From contig JAEZVB010000038.1 in assembly GCA_023443285.1 (NCBI GenBank), positions 1 to 14,678 of the forward strand: 14,678 nt of DNA, given 5' to 3'. The DNA comes from Bacillota bacterium. GTDB taxonomy: Bacteria; Bacillota; Negativicutes; Sporomusales; Sporomusaceae. Below, in pieces: positions 1 to 7,057 of this stretch (position 1 is its first letter; every line of letters begins with the position of its first letter). The translations under genes were made by a program, and so were the position numbers. Under the pieces are notes generated by a model. It was given only the letters and a program-made list of their open reading frames with translations. It did not search any database and had not been told where the DNA came from.

Positions 1-178
1 AACTGGTGTAGTGCTTACGAAACTCGATGGTACTGCAAAGGGCGGAGTAGTTATTGCGATTAATAATGAGCTTAGCCTACCAGTCAAATGGATAGGAGTA
101 GGTGAAGGGGTTAACGACCTTCGGCCGTTTATTGCCTCTGAATTTGCCGCCGCTTTATTTTCCGAGCAGAAAGTATAA
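1..178 (+). CDS. ftsY: FtsY, signal recognition particle receptor GTPase (C-terminal 58 residues, 5' end outside window)
   Basis: This is the tail of the SRP receptor, the membrane-associated GTPase that pairs with Ffh to deliver ribosome-nascent-chain complexes to the Sec translocon. The reading frame starts at base 2 and ends with TAA at 176-178. Visible motifs are TKLDGTAKGG, the G4 guanine-specificity loop plus following glycine-rich segment of SRP GTPases, and GVGEGVNDLRPF, the closing-loop/C-terminal helix signature of FtsY (Ffh has a GEKLDALEPF form instead, seen in the ffh gene downstream). The gene is cut by the window edge, not broken. It sits upstream of ylxM and ffh, so all protein parts of the SRP pathway are adjacent. 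Assignment to FtsY rather than FlhF rests on these motifs and on the neighbourhood. Confidence 0.93.
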   Translation, partial: TGVVLTKLDGTAKGGVVIAINNELSLPVKWIGVGEGVNDLRPFIASEFAAALFSEQKV

Positions 179-256
179 TTTTCCTTCACGACTAAGTCGC
201 GGGATAAGGGCGATTAATCTTCAGCCGTGTTTTTCTTATCTGACAAGGGAGTTTAC

Positions 257-285
257 TTGACACAGTCTTTGCTTTGCGATATAAT
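257..285 (+). promoter_or_regulatory. Consensus sigma-A promoter for ylxM-ffh
   Basis: A perfect -35 TTGACA (257-262) and perfect -10 TATAAT (280-285) are separated by 17 bp. Transcription would start near 291-293, about 37 bases before the ylxM start. This lets ylxM-ffh and probably the downstream translation genes be transcribed independently of ftsY. Confidence 0.85.
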
Positions 286-329
286 CTGTGGTGTAAAGGG
301 TTTTTACTTGCCAGATAGCAGGTGAATGT

Positions 330-698
330 ATGGATCGCATGTTAAATAAAGTTTTACGCATTGGACAGTTATACGATTTTTACAATGCACTTTTAACGGA
401 AAAACAGCGGGACTGTCTTAATATGCATTATTTGCAGGATTTATCGCTGGCAGAAATCGCGGAAGAATTCAATGTATCAAGGCAAGCGGTACATGATATC
501 TTAAAACGAGCTGAACAAACCTTGGAAGAATATGAAGAAAAACTTGGTCTTGCTGCGCGTTACATTCAAGAGCGTAAGGTACTGGCTCAGGTTGCTGAAA
601 GCTTACAACAATTACCACAGGATATTACGGTATTGCCTGAACTAAATCAGGCAATAGTTTTATTAAATTCATTGCTGGAAGACACCCGGGAGGTGTAA
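330..698 (+). CDS. ylxM: YlxM/UPF0122 family helix-turn-helix protein, SRP-associated
   Basis: This 122-residue protein belongs to the UPF0122 family found next to ffh in Firmicutes; YlxM of streptococci binds SRP components and modulates Ffh/FtsY GTPase activity. The N-terminal half resembles a sigma-70 region 4 type helix-turn-helix: LTEKQRDCLNMHYLQDLSLAEIA-like spacing, with the recognition segment EEFNVSRQAVHDILKRAE at about residues 47-64. The C-terminal half is helical and acidic. ATG at 330 is preceded by AGGTG. It ends only 7 bases before ffh, and the ffh ribosome binding site lies inside its last codons, so the two are co-transcribed. Family membership is clear; the regulatory role here is by homology. 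Confidence 0.92.
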   Translation: MDRMLNKVLRIGQLYDFYNALLTEKQRDCLNMHYLQDLSLAEIAEEFNVSRQAVHDILKRAEQTLEEYEEKLGLAARYIQERKVLAQVAESLQQLPQDITVLPELNQAIVLLNSLLEDTREV

Positions 699-705
699 CA
701 TATAT

Positions 706-2046
706 ATGGTCTTTGAAAGTTTGGCCGATAAACTTCAGCAGACTTTTAAGAAGCTGCGCGGCAAGGGCAAACTATCGGAAAGTGATGTTGCTGATGCGCT
801 TAAAGAGGTGCGAATGGCCCTCTTGGAGGCAGATGTAAACTTTAAAGTTGTAAAAGACTTAGTGGCTAAAATTAAGGAACGGGCCATTGGGCAGGAAGTG
901 CTGGAAAGCCTGACACCTGCTCAGCATGTGATAAAGATTGTAAACGAAGAGTTAACCAATCTTATGGGGGGAACCCAAAGCCGTATCGCTATTGCATCAC
1001 GCCCACCTACTGTTATTATGCTTGTTGGTTTGCAGGGGGCAGGCAAGACGACAACCGCCGGAAAGCTGGCTCATCTTCTGAAACGTCAGGGTAAGCGGCC
1101 ACTTATGGTGGCAGCTGACATTTATCGTCCGGCTGCCATAAAGCAACTGGAAGTGCTCGGGGAACAACTGGAGATTCCTGTTTTTACTATGGGGCAGGAA
1201 AATCCGGTCAACATTGCAAAAAAAGCTGTTGATCAGGCGCTGATGATGGCTCGCGATATTGTAATTATCGATACAGCAGGCCGTCTGCATATTAATGAAG
1301 AGCTTATGAATGAACTTAAATCCATTAAGCATACGGTTAAACCACATGAAATACTACTAGTGGTTGACGCTATGACCGGTCAAGATGCTGTTAATGTTGC
1401 CGAATCCTTTAACAATGATTTGGGACTTGATGGGATTATTTTGACTAAACTGGATGGCGATGCCCGCGGTGGTGCTGCTCTGTCTATCAAAGCTGTCACT
1501 GGTCAGCCAATCAAATTTGCCGGTATGGGTGAAAAACTGGATGCATTAGAGCCCTTTCATCCTGACCGCATGGCTTCACGGATTTTGGGGATGGGTGATG
1601 TTCTCAGCCTTATTGAAAAGGCTGAGTCGGCCATAAATTTTGAAAAAGCGCAGGAAATGCAGAAGAAACTCCGTAAAGAAGAGTTTACTTTAGATGATTT
1701 TCTGGAGCAAATCGAACAAGTACGTAAACTAGGCCCCCTTGATCAAATCCTTGGTATGATACCCGGTATGGGCAAGTTAAAACAACTGCAGGGATTAGAT
1801 TTTGATGACAAGGAAGTTAAACATATTATCGCAATTATTCGTTCTATGACATCGAAGGAACGCCGTGACCCGTCACTTATTAACGGCAGCCGGCGTAAGC
1901 GTATTGCTCTTGGTAGTGGTACAAGAGTGCAGGACGTCAATAAATTGTTGAAGCAATTTGTTGAGGCAAAAAAGATGATGAAGCGTTTGAAGGACATGCA
2001 AAAAAGCGGGAAAAAACCAAGTTTTAAACTTCCCTTTATGCAGTAA
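706..2046 (+). CDS. ffh: Ffh, signal recognition particle protein (SRP54 homologue)
   Basis: This is the GTPase/RNA-binding subunit of SRP; it binds 4.5S/6S RNA and signal sequences emerging from the ribosome. Length is 446 residues, normal for bacterial Ffh. The N domain covers about residues 1-85. The G domain carries G1 GLQGAGKT (108-115), the DTAGRL motif near 189 and G4 TKLDGDARGG near 246-255. The closing motif GEKLDALEPFHPDR follows. The M domain occupies about 300-446, is methionine-rich (GMIPGMGK, KKMMKRLKDMQ) and includes the RNA-binding RRKRIALGSG helix-turn. ATG at 706 has a strong GGGAGGTG at 688-695 within the end of ylxM. No defects are visible. Confidence 0.98.
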   Translation: MVFESLADKLQQTFKKLRGKGKLSESDVADALKEVRMALLEADVNFKVVKDLVAKIKERAIGQEVLESLTPAQHVIKIVNEELTNLMGGTQSRIAIASRPPTVIMLVGLQGAGKTTTAGKLAHLLKRQGKRPLMVAADIYRPAAIKQLEVLGEQLEIPVFTMGQENPVNIAKKAVDQALMMARDIVIIDTAGRLHINEELMNELKSIKHTVKPHEILLVVDAMTGQDAVNVAESFNNDLGLDGIILTKLDGDARGGAALSIKAVTGQPIKFAGMGEKLDALEPFHPDRMASRILGMGDVLSLIEKAESAINFEKAQEMQKKLRKEEFTLDDFLEQIEQVRKLGPLDQILGMIPGMGKLKQLQGLDFDDKEVKHIIAIIRSMTSKERRDPSLINGSRRKRIALGSGTRVQDVNKLLKQFVEAKKMMKRLKDMQKSGKKPSFKLPFMQ

Positions 2047-2091
2047 GTTTCTTTAAATATAGAGGAAATTTTGTGAAGGAGGTGACTTATA

Positions 2092-2364
2092 ATGGCAGTT
2101 AAAATTCGCTTAAAGCGTATGGGCGCGAAAAAACGTCCTTTCTATCGTGTAGTAGTAGCTGATTCTCGTTCACCACGTGATGGACGGTTTATTGAAAACC
2201 TGGGGCATTACGACTCCACTACTGAACCGGCAGTTATCAAGATTGACGAAGAAAAAGCCATAGAATGGCTTCAAAAAGGCGCTCAACCTACTGATACTGT
2301 TAAGAACTTATTCAGTCAAACCGGCATCCTGAAAAAATGGGATGAAGTAAAACGTTCCAAGTAA
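2092..2364 (+). CDS. rpsP: 30S ribosomal protein S16
   Basis: S16 is a small-subunit assembly protein. The 90-residue product begins MAVKIRLKRMGAKKRPFYR and contains VVADSRSPRDGRFIENLG, the conserved S16 core, with a typical length for the family. The start at 2092 is fixed by an excellent AAGGAGGTGA at 2076-2085, the strongest Shine-Dalgarno in this stretch, in keeping with high expression. It follows ffh by 45 bases and precedes khpA, the standard Firmicutes order. Confidence 0.98.
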   Translation: MAVKIRLKRMGAKKRPFYRVVVADSRSPRDGRFIENLGHYDSTTEPAVIKIDEEKAIEWLQKGAQPTDTVKNLFSQTGILKKWDEVKRSK

Positions 2365-2397
2365 GAAAGAAGCAGAGAAACGAGGCGTGATAACTAC

Positions 2398-2625
2398 ATG
2401 AAAGAATTAGTCGAAGTTATCGCCAAAGCATTAGTGAAAAACCCGGAACAAGTCAATGTTAGCGAGACAACTGATAATGCGGGTACAGTCTATGAATTGC
2501 ATGTAGCCCCTGAAGATATGGGTAAGATAATTGGTAAACAGGGACGTATTGCTAAGGCTATTCGCACTGTAGTCAAAGCTGCCGCCACCCGGGATAACAA
2601 ACGAGTAATGGTGGAAATACTATAA
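2398..2625 (+). CDS. khpA: KhpA, KH-domain RNA-binding protein (YlqC family)
   Basis: This 75-residue single KH domain protein corresponds to B. subtilis YlqC / pneumococcal KhpA, which pairs with KhpB (Jag/EloR) to bind small RNAs and influence cell division. The RNA-contacting GxxG loop is visible as IIGKQGR, with GKQG at residues 46-49 and the surrounding helix-turn-helix AKAIRTVVKAAA. The C-terminal VMVEIL strand completes the fold. Start ATG 2398 has a moderate GAGGCGTG upstream. It lies between rpsP and ylqD as in most Firmicutes, so co-transcription with ribosomal genes is expected. Confidence 0.93.
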   Translation: MKELVEVIAKALVKNPEQVNVSETTDNAGTVYELHVAPEDMGKIIGKQGRIAKAIRTVVKAAATRDNKRVMVEIL

Positions 2626-2662
2626 TTTAACTGTTAATCTGATGACCGAAGAGGTGGAACCA

Positions 2663-3079
2663 ATGGCTAATATCGAGAACTTGACAATTAAGTGTCCGGT
2701 GACCATTAAGGCAAAAGTAACTGAAGATCTTAAAGCAAGCTTGGCAGCCGAAATTCAAGAAGCTATTAAAAAAGCTGATTTAGAACTTCAACAAATTGAC
2801 TTTCATGCTAAACGTATGATGAGTGAACAGGCAAAACAAGATGCGCAAGGTCTTGTTGGTCTCCGGCAGCAAATTGATGCTGAGCGGCAGAAGCGGCTTG
2901 AGTTCAAAAATCATATGTTAGACAAGTTGAAAGAAACTGCTCAGCTTGAAATTGGTGCGGAAATTGTTCAGGGTACTATGGATAGAGTCGTTACAATAAA
3001 TGTAGGCGATGACCTTCATAAACTGATGGCAACCGAAATTTTGCTGGAAGACGGCAAAGTAGTTGCTTTCCGTAGCTAA
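2663..3079 (+). CDS. ylqD: YlqD family protein
   Basis: This is a 138-residue protein of the YlqD family, conserved in Firmicutes between khpA/rpsP and rimM; its function is not established. I chose ATG 2663 over the more upstream in-frame ATG 2642, because GAGGTGG at 2651-2657 is correctly spaced for 2663 and would lie within the longer form. The N-terminal part (about 8-30) looks like a short beta region. The middle (about 30-95) is a strongly charged, probable coiled coil (HAKRMMSEQAKQDAQGL, QIDAERQKRLEFK). The C-terminal segment GAEIVQGTMDRVVTINVGDD resembles a small beta-barrel nucleic-acid or ribosome contact fold, which is inference only. The stop lies one base before the rimM ATG. Confidence 0.85.
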   Translation: MANIENLTIKCPVTIKAKVTEDLKASLAAEIQEAIKKADLELQQIDFHAKRMMSEQAKQDAQGLVGLRQQIDAERQKRLEFKNHMLDKLKETAQLEIGAEIVQGTMDRVVTINVGDDLHKLMATEILLEDGKVVAFRS

Positions 3080-3080
3080 T

Positions 3081-3584
3081 ATGTCTAATACCGAGTTGAT
3101 TACTATCGGTAAAATTGTTGCCCCGCACGGTGTGCGGGGTGACGTTCGTATAGTACCGCTTACCGATTTCCCTGACCGATTTAATAAGCTGAAAGCAGTG
3201 TTTGTCGATGATGTGGGTCAACTCAACTTAGAGTCGGCCAGACAACATAAAAAGTTTATTTTACTCAAATTTGCCGAACTTGATTCGATTAGTGCTATTG
3301 AACACTTGCGAGGCAAATTGATTAAAATCAGACGCGAAGATGTAGTTAAACTGCCGAAAGGCCAGTACTACATTTTTGATATTATTGGCCTCAATGTATT
3401 TACTGAAGACGGCAGTCTTTTGGGAATTATAACTGATGTGCTGCAGCCAGGCAGTAATGATGTGTATGTTATTGAGCAGCAAGACAAGAAAGAACTACTG
3501 ATTCCTGCCATTAAAGAAGTCGTCAAAAGAATTGATATTGAAGGTAAGCAGATGGTAGTAAAATTGCAGGAAGAAATGGAATAA
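3081..3584 (+). CDS. rimM: RimM, 16S rRNA processing / 30S maturation factor
   Basis: RimM binds S19 and helps mature the 30S head domain. The 167-residue product opens with ITIGKIVAPHGVRGDVRIVP, the RimM N-terminal barrel signature, and continues with a PRC-barrel C-terminal domain (GQYYIFDIIGLNVFTEDGSL, then NDVYVI and LLIPAI). I place the start at ATG 3081 rather than the in-frame TTG 3063 inside ylqD. The ATG follows the ylqD stop by a single base and no good Shine-Dalgarno is present, so translation is probably coupled to ylqD. It lies directly before trmD, its usual partner. Confidence 0.95.
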   Translation: MSNTELITIGKIVAPHGVRGDVRIVPLTDFPDRFNKLKAVFVDDVGQLNLESARQHKKFILLKFAELDSISAIEHLRGKLIKIRREDVVKLPKGQYYIFDIIGLNVFTEDGSLLGIITDVLQPGSNDVYVIEQQDKKELLIPAIKEVVKRIDIEGKQMVVKLQEEME

Positions 3585-3596
3585 TGAGAGGACATT

Positions 3597-4343
3597 ATGC
3601 GTATTGACATTATTTCACTGTTTCCTGAGATGTTTATAGGCCCATTAGGTCACAGTATTCTAAAACGAGCGCAAGATAGTGGACTTATTACTGTCCGTGT
3701 AACTAATCCACGGGATTTTACTTATGACAAACATCGTATTGTTGATGATGCACCTTTTGGTGGCGGGGCTGGTATGGTTATGAAACCTGAACCCATATTC
3801 CGTGCAGTGGATAGTATAGTAAATGCCAATAATACTTTACGCAAACGGATCATTCTCATGTGCCCAGGAGGGCAGACTTTTGATCAAGCGAAAGCGCGGG
3901 AACTTGCCGGATATGAACAACTGATATTGCTTTGTGGCCACTATGAAGGTATTGATGCCAGAATTCGCGAGCATGTGGTTGATGAAGCTATTTCTATTGG
4001 CGATTATGTCCTGACAGGTGGTGAATTGCCGGCTATGGTAATTACAGATGCGGTGGCTCGTATGATTCCCGGAGTTCTTGGTGCTGATGATAGTGCAGAG
4101 CAGGATTCATTTTATAATGGCTTGCTGGAATATCCACATTATACACGGCCACGCGAATTCAATGGCTGGGAAGTACCAGAAATACTGCTTTCGGGAGATC
4201 ATGCCAAAATTGAAAAATGGCGGCGCAAAGAATCGCTCAGAGCAACACTTATACGTCGGCCAGATTTACTAAATAGCGTGGAACTAAGTGCGCAAGATTA
4301 TAAACTTTTGCAGGAAATAAAGTCTGAACAGGCGGGAGGCTGA
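3597..4343 (+). CDS. trmD: TrmD, tRNA (guanine37-N1)-methyltransferase
   Basis: TrmD methylates G37 beside the anticodon using S-adenosylmethionine and so prevents +1 frameshifting. The 248-residue protein starts MRIDIISLFPEMF, has DAPFGGGAGMVMKPEP at about 51-66, and the trefoil-knot SAM site LCGHYEGIDAR at 112-122 followed by SIGDYVLTGGELPA. The AEQDSF motif near 167-172 holds the expected catalytic aspartate (D170). Length is normal. GAGAGGA lies just upstream of ATG 3597. The stop is two bases before the next gene's ATG. Confidence 0.98.
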   Translation: MRIDIISLFPEMFIGPLGHSILKRAQDSGLITVRVTNPRDFTYDKHRIVDDAPFGGGAGMVMKPEPIFRAVDSIVNANNTLRKRIILMCPGGQTFDQAKARELAGYEQLILLCGHYEGIDARIREHVVDEAISIGDYVLTGGELPAMVITDAVARMIPGVLGADDSAEQDSFYNGLLEYPHYTRPREFNGWEVPEILLSGDHAKIEKWRRKESLRATLIRRPDLLNSVELSAQDYKLLQEIKSEQAGG

Positions 4344-4345
4344 AT

Positions 4346-4924
4346 ATGGCAATGCCTGTATATTTGGGTTTGGTACATTATCCTATATATAATAAAAATA
4401 ACGAGATAGTTACGACAGCTATTACTAATTTTGATATCCATGATATTGCCCGTACGGCTCGAACGTATGATATATTGAAATATTTTATTATCCACCCACT
4501 TGAAGCACAAAAGTCATTAGCTGACGAAATTATTAGCTATTGGCAAGAGGGCTATGGCGGACAGTATAATCCTGATCGTAAAGAAGCGCTAAGCATAGTG
4601 GAGGTTCTTCCCGATATTGCTGCATCAGTTGACTATATTACGACTAAGGAAGGTGTGCCACCGCTGATTGTTACTACTGACGCCCGTAAGTATGACAATA
4701 CTGTTTCTTACGCCAACCTTCGCCAACATTTACATGACACCGGCCGGCCGTGTTTATTATTATTTGGTACTGGTTGGGGGATGGAAAACTCAGTAATGAA
4801 GCAGTTTGATTACATATTAGAGCCTATTTATGGACCGGGAAATTATAATCATTTACCTGTTCGTGCAGCAGTAGCGATTATTCTTGATCGACTATTAGGC
4901 GAGGCCTGGTGGAAAAATAAATAA
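4346..4924 (+). CDS. SPOUT-class RNA methyltransferase (Methyltrn_RNA_4-like), trmD neighbour
   Basis: This 192-residue protein looks like the RNA-methyltransferase family often placed beside trmD in Firmicutes and thermophiles, sometimes fused to it. It starts AMPVYLGLVHYPIYNKNNE, characteristic of the family. The C-terminal half carries a knot-like cofactor region, LLLFGTGWG at 137-145 and NHLPVRAAVAIILDRLLG at about 168-185, comparable to the LSVRSAVAI helix of SPOUT enzymes. The ribosome binding site GGGAGG (4334-4339) is inside the end of trmD and the spacing is two bases, so the two are translationally linked. To my knowledge the RNA substrate is unknown. Methyltransferase class is well supported; specificity is not. 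Confidence 0.85.
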   Translation: MAMPVYLGLVHYPIYNKNNEIVTTAITNFDIHDIARTARTYDILKYFIIHPLEAQKSLADEIISYWQEGYGGQYNPDRKEALSIVEVLPDIAASVDYITTKEGVPPLIVTTDARKYDNTVSYANLRQHLHDTGRPCLLLFGTGWGMENSVMKQFDYILEPIYGPGNYNHLPVRAAVAIILDRLLGEAWWKNK

Positions 4925-4939
4925 TCGTAGTATTTTAGT

Positions 4940-4968
4940 TTGAGTTACAGGCTAATATATGATATAAT
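4940..4968 (+). promoter_or_regulatory. Sigma-A promoter with extended -10 for rplS
   Basis: A -35-like TTGAGT (4940-4945) is 17 bp from a perfect TATAAT (4963-4968), with TG one base upstream of the -10 (extended -10). Transcription would start near 4975, giving rplS a leader of about 60 bases separate from the trmD transcript. Confidence 0.75.
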
Positions 4969-4974
4969 ACATTT

Positions 4975-5035
4975 TGTGTAATACGGACGGTCCGCTGCGT
5001 ATGGTATGAACGTCTGATATAAGGAGGAAAAACAA
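4975..5035 (+). promoter_or_regulatory. Structured rplS leader, possible L19 autoregulatory element
   Basis: The 61-base leader between the promoter and the rplS ATG has competing short stems: ATACG (4981-4985) with CGTAT (4998-5002), or GACG (4986-4989) with CGTC (5011-5014). An L19 leader RNA is known upstream of rplS in Firmicutes, where the ribosomal protein binds its own message. The position fits, but I cannot match the consensus by eye, so the identification is tentative. AAGGAGG at 5021-5027 is the ribosome binding site. Confidence 0.4.
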
Positions 5036-5377
5036 ATGAATATTATTGAAATTTTGGAACAAGAACAATTGCGTCAGGATATCCCGTCCTTCAAACCAGG
5101 CGACACCGTGCGCGTACATGTAAAAGTTGTTGAAGGCACTCGTGAACGGATTCAGGTCTTTGAAGGTGTAGTAATCAACCGTCAAGGTGGCGGTGTGCGT
5201 GAAACTTTCACCGTAAGACGTGTTTCTTATAATGTTGGTGTAGAACGTACTTTTCCGGTACATTCCCCGCGTATTGAAAAAATCGAAGTAATGCGCCGTG
5301 GTATTGTTCGTAGAGCTAAGTTATACTATCTCCGTAACCTTACTGGTAAAGCAGCACGTATCAAAGAAAAACGCTAA
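5036..5377 (+). CDS. rplS: 50S ribosomal protein L19
   Basis: L19 lies at the 30S-50S interface. The 113-residue product is of normal length and contains PSFKPGDTVRVHVKVVEG, RIQVFEGVVINRQGGGV and the conserved FPVHSPRIEKIEVMRRG. The start is set by AAGGAGG at 5021-5027. Unlike in a simple trmD-rplS operon, it has its own promoter and an intrinsic terminator right after the stop, so it can form a monocistronic transcript. Confidence 0.98.
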   Translation: MNIIEILEQEQLRQDIPSFKPGDTVRVHVKVVEGTRERIQVFEGVVINRQGGGVRETFTVRRVSYNVGVERTFPVHSPRIEKIEVMRRGIVRRAKLYYLRNLTGKAARIKEKR

Positions 5378-5390
5378 AATGATGTGTTCA

Positions 5391-5416
5391 GGGACTGGAT
5401 TCAGTCCCTTTTCTTC
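5391..5416 (+). terminator. Intrinsic terminator after rplS
   Basis: A perfect 7-bp stem GGGACTG (5391-5397) / CAGTCCC (5402-5408) with a 4-base loop is followed by TTTTCTTC. It lies 14 bases after the rplS stop. Confidence 0.9.
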
Positions 5417-5460
5417 ATTTCTGATAGAAAAGTCCTATCGTGCCCAGAAGGAGGAAGGCT

Positions 5461-5988
5461 GTGAGCAATACTAAATTAGGCGAAGAAATAAAAGACTGGG
5501 TAATATCTATACTCATAGCCATTGTTTTGGCATTTTTTATCCGGTATTTTATTGTGGAATTATACATGGTGGAAGGACCATCAATGCGGCCTACGCTGGT
5601 AAATGGCGAGAGGCTTGTAGTAAATAAGTTTATTTACCGGTTTAAAACGCCGGAAAGAGGCGAAGTACTTGTATTTCGTTATCCGCGTGATCCCAGCCGA
5701 GATTTTATTAAACGGGTAATAGCAGTACCCGGAGATACTGTCGAGATAAAAGACGGACGAGTATTCCTAAATGGCCAGCTTTTAAATGAGCCATATATAT
5801 TAGAACGTATCAAAGGATCTTATCCTGTGGCCACTGTTCCCGAAGGGCATATTTATGTAATGGGCGACAATCGAAATAATTCCGAAGACAGCCGCTTTAG
5901 AGACGTTGGTTTTGTTCCGGTGGAATTGATTAAAGGTAAAGCAGTGACTGTTTTTTGGCCGCTTGACCACATAAAAACACTACCCTAA
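5461..5988 (+). CDS. lepB: Signal peptidase I
   Basis: Type I signal peptidase removes signal peptides on the outer face of the cytoplasmic membrane. The start is GTG 5461, placed by AAGGAGG at 5448-5454; an upstream in-frame GTG at 5440 would overlap that site. The product is 175 residues. It has one N-terminal membrane helix (about 13-31, WVISILIAIVLAFFIRYF), the catalytic serine S41 in EGPSMRPTL, and the catalytic lysine K84 in RDFIKRVIAVPGD. The conserved MGDNRNNSEDSR box is near 134-145. Size and single anchor match the prokaryotic-type SipS family. It sits after the rplS terminator and before rbgA; I see no clear promoter of its own. Confidence 0.96.
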   Translation: MSNTKLGEEIKDWVISILIAIVLAFFIRYFIVELYMVEGPSMRPTLVNGERLVVNKFIYRFKTPERGEVLVFRYPRDPSRDFIKRVIAVPGDTVEIKDGRVFLNGQLLNEPYILERIKGSYPVATVPEGHIYVMGDNRNNSEDSRFRDVGFVPVELIKGKAVTVFWPLDHIKTLP

Positions 5989-6036
5989 CTATAAACTATG
6001 CCTAGTATTTGTTTGCAAAGTAAGGAGTGTGATTCG

Positions 6037-6906
6037 ATGCACATTCATTGGTTTCCTGGTCATATGACCAAAGCGCAACGTATGATTCGCGAGCAACTGA
6101 AGCTGATTGATGTAGTAATTGAACTATTAGATGCCCGTATTCCATTAAGTAGTGCCAATCCTATGATTGCTGAACTGGTTGAGGGGAAACCCAAGGTTGT
6201 GGCGCTAAATAAATCCGACTTAGCAGAGCCAGTGCGAACAGCCGAATGGATTAGTCATTTTCGAAGTTTGGGTTTTACAACCGTGGCTCTTGATTCTTCT
6301 AGTGGTAAAGGTACCAAGGAACTGGTGAACAAGGTTGAACAAGAGGCTAGTGAGAAAATTGCTAAACTAACAGCCAAGGGGATAAAAGGGCGAGCTGTAC
6401 GGGCGATGATTCTAGGTATTCCGAACGTCGGTAAATCCTCTTTGATTAACCGATTGATAGGTACAGCGACAGCCAAAACTGGAGATAAGCCAGGGGTAAC
6501 GCGGGGACAGCAATGGTTAAAAGTTGGTAAAAATCTTGAAATGCTTGATACTCCGGGCGTATTGTGGCCGAGAATGGATGATCAAGAAGTGGCTTTTAAC
6601 TTGGCTGTTACCGGTGCGATTAAGGATGATATCTACGATATGGAAAAGGTTATCCAGAATTTGCTGGAAATACTTAATGCGCAGTATGGTGACCGCCTGC
6701 GCGAACGATATAAGCTGACACAGGAACAACTGCCAGAAGATGCGGCGGAATTACTTACTCTGATTGGCACTAAGCGGGGTTGTTTAAGAAGCGGCGGTGT
6801 GGTGGATTATGAGAAGGCGAGACGAATTATTCTGACCGATTTTCGTTCAGGCAAGCTTGGACAATTTACGCTAGATAGACCTCCTCAAACGGAAGTTTCT
6901 ACCTGA
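6037..6906 (+). CDS. rbgA: RbgA (YlqF), circularly permuted GTPase for 50S assembly
   Basis: RbgA drives a late step of large-subunit assembly (L16/L27/L36 incorporation in B. subtilis). I start it at ATG 6037, preceded by TAAGGAGTG (6020-6028), not at the in-frame ATG 5998; the true N-terminus MHIHWFPGHMTKA is the family signature. The GTPase motifs are circularly permuted: G4 NKSD (58-61) comes before G1 GIPNVGKS (127-134), G2 within GVTRG (153-157) and G3 DTPG (171-174). The C-terminal ANTAR-like helical region follows. The product is 289 residues, normal length. It is the usual neighbour of rplS and rnhB. Confidence 0.96.
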   Translation: MHIHWFPGHMTKAQRMIREQLKLIDVVIELLDARIPLSSANPMIAELVEGKPKVVALNKSDLAEPVRTAEWISHFRSLGFTTVALDSSSGKGTKELVNKVEQEASEKIAKLTAKGIKGRAVRAMILGIPNVGKSSLINRLIGTATAKTGDKPGVTRGQQWLKVGKNLEMLDTPGVLWPRMDDQEVAFNLAVTGAIKDDIYDMEKVIQNLLEILNAQYGDRLRERYKLTQEQLPEDAAELLTLIGTKRGCLRSGGVVDYEKARRIILTDFRSGKLGQFTLDRPPQTEVST

Positions 6907-6944
6907 GCTACGCTTTATAAACTGAAATAGCATTACTGAACAAT

Positions 6945-6985
6945 AAAAGTGGAATGGTTAACGTTTGTTAGCTATTCCACTTTTT
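6945..6985 (+). terminator. Strong intrinsic terminator between rbgA and rnhB
   Basis: AAAAGTGGAATGG (6945-6957) pairs with CTATTCCACTTTT (6972-6984), a 13-bp stem with one G-U pair and a 14-base loop. The flanking A-run and T-run would let it work in both directions. It ends the lepB-rbgA transcript. Confidence 0.85.
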
Positions 6986-7032
6986 CCTGCAAATAGGCAG
7001 GATTTGAACTATTTATCCAGAATAATTAAAAC
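6986..7032 (+). promoter_or_regulatory. Small hairpin and candidate promoter upstream of rnhB
   Basis: Directly after the terminator is a small hairpin, CCTGC (6986-6990) / GCAGG (6997-7001). A TTGAAC (7004-7009), 17 bp, TAAAAC (7027-7032) promoter-like pair follows, each box matching consensus at 4 of 6. A promoter is required here because the terminator separates rnhB from rbgA. Confidence 0.35.
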
Positions 7033-7057
7033 ATCTAATTTTGGAGGTACTTTGTCT

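Noticed and set aside
185..245. Weak hairpins after ftsY as a terminator (CGACTAAGTCG palindrome; GATAAG/CTTATC)
   Set aside because: Stems are too short or loops too long, and the T-run is badly placed.
5998..6036. N-terminal extension of RbgA from ATG 5998
   Set aside because: It covers the Shine-Dalgarno of the family-typical MHIHWFPGHM start at 6037.
6965..7057. N-terminal extension of RNase HII from TTG 6965
   Set aside because: It begins inside a terminator hairpin and has no ribosome site; TTG 7058 has one.
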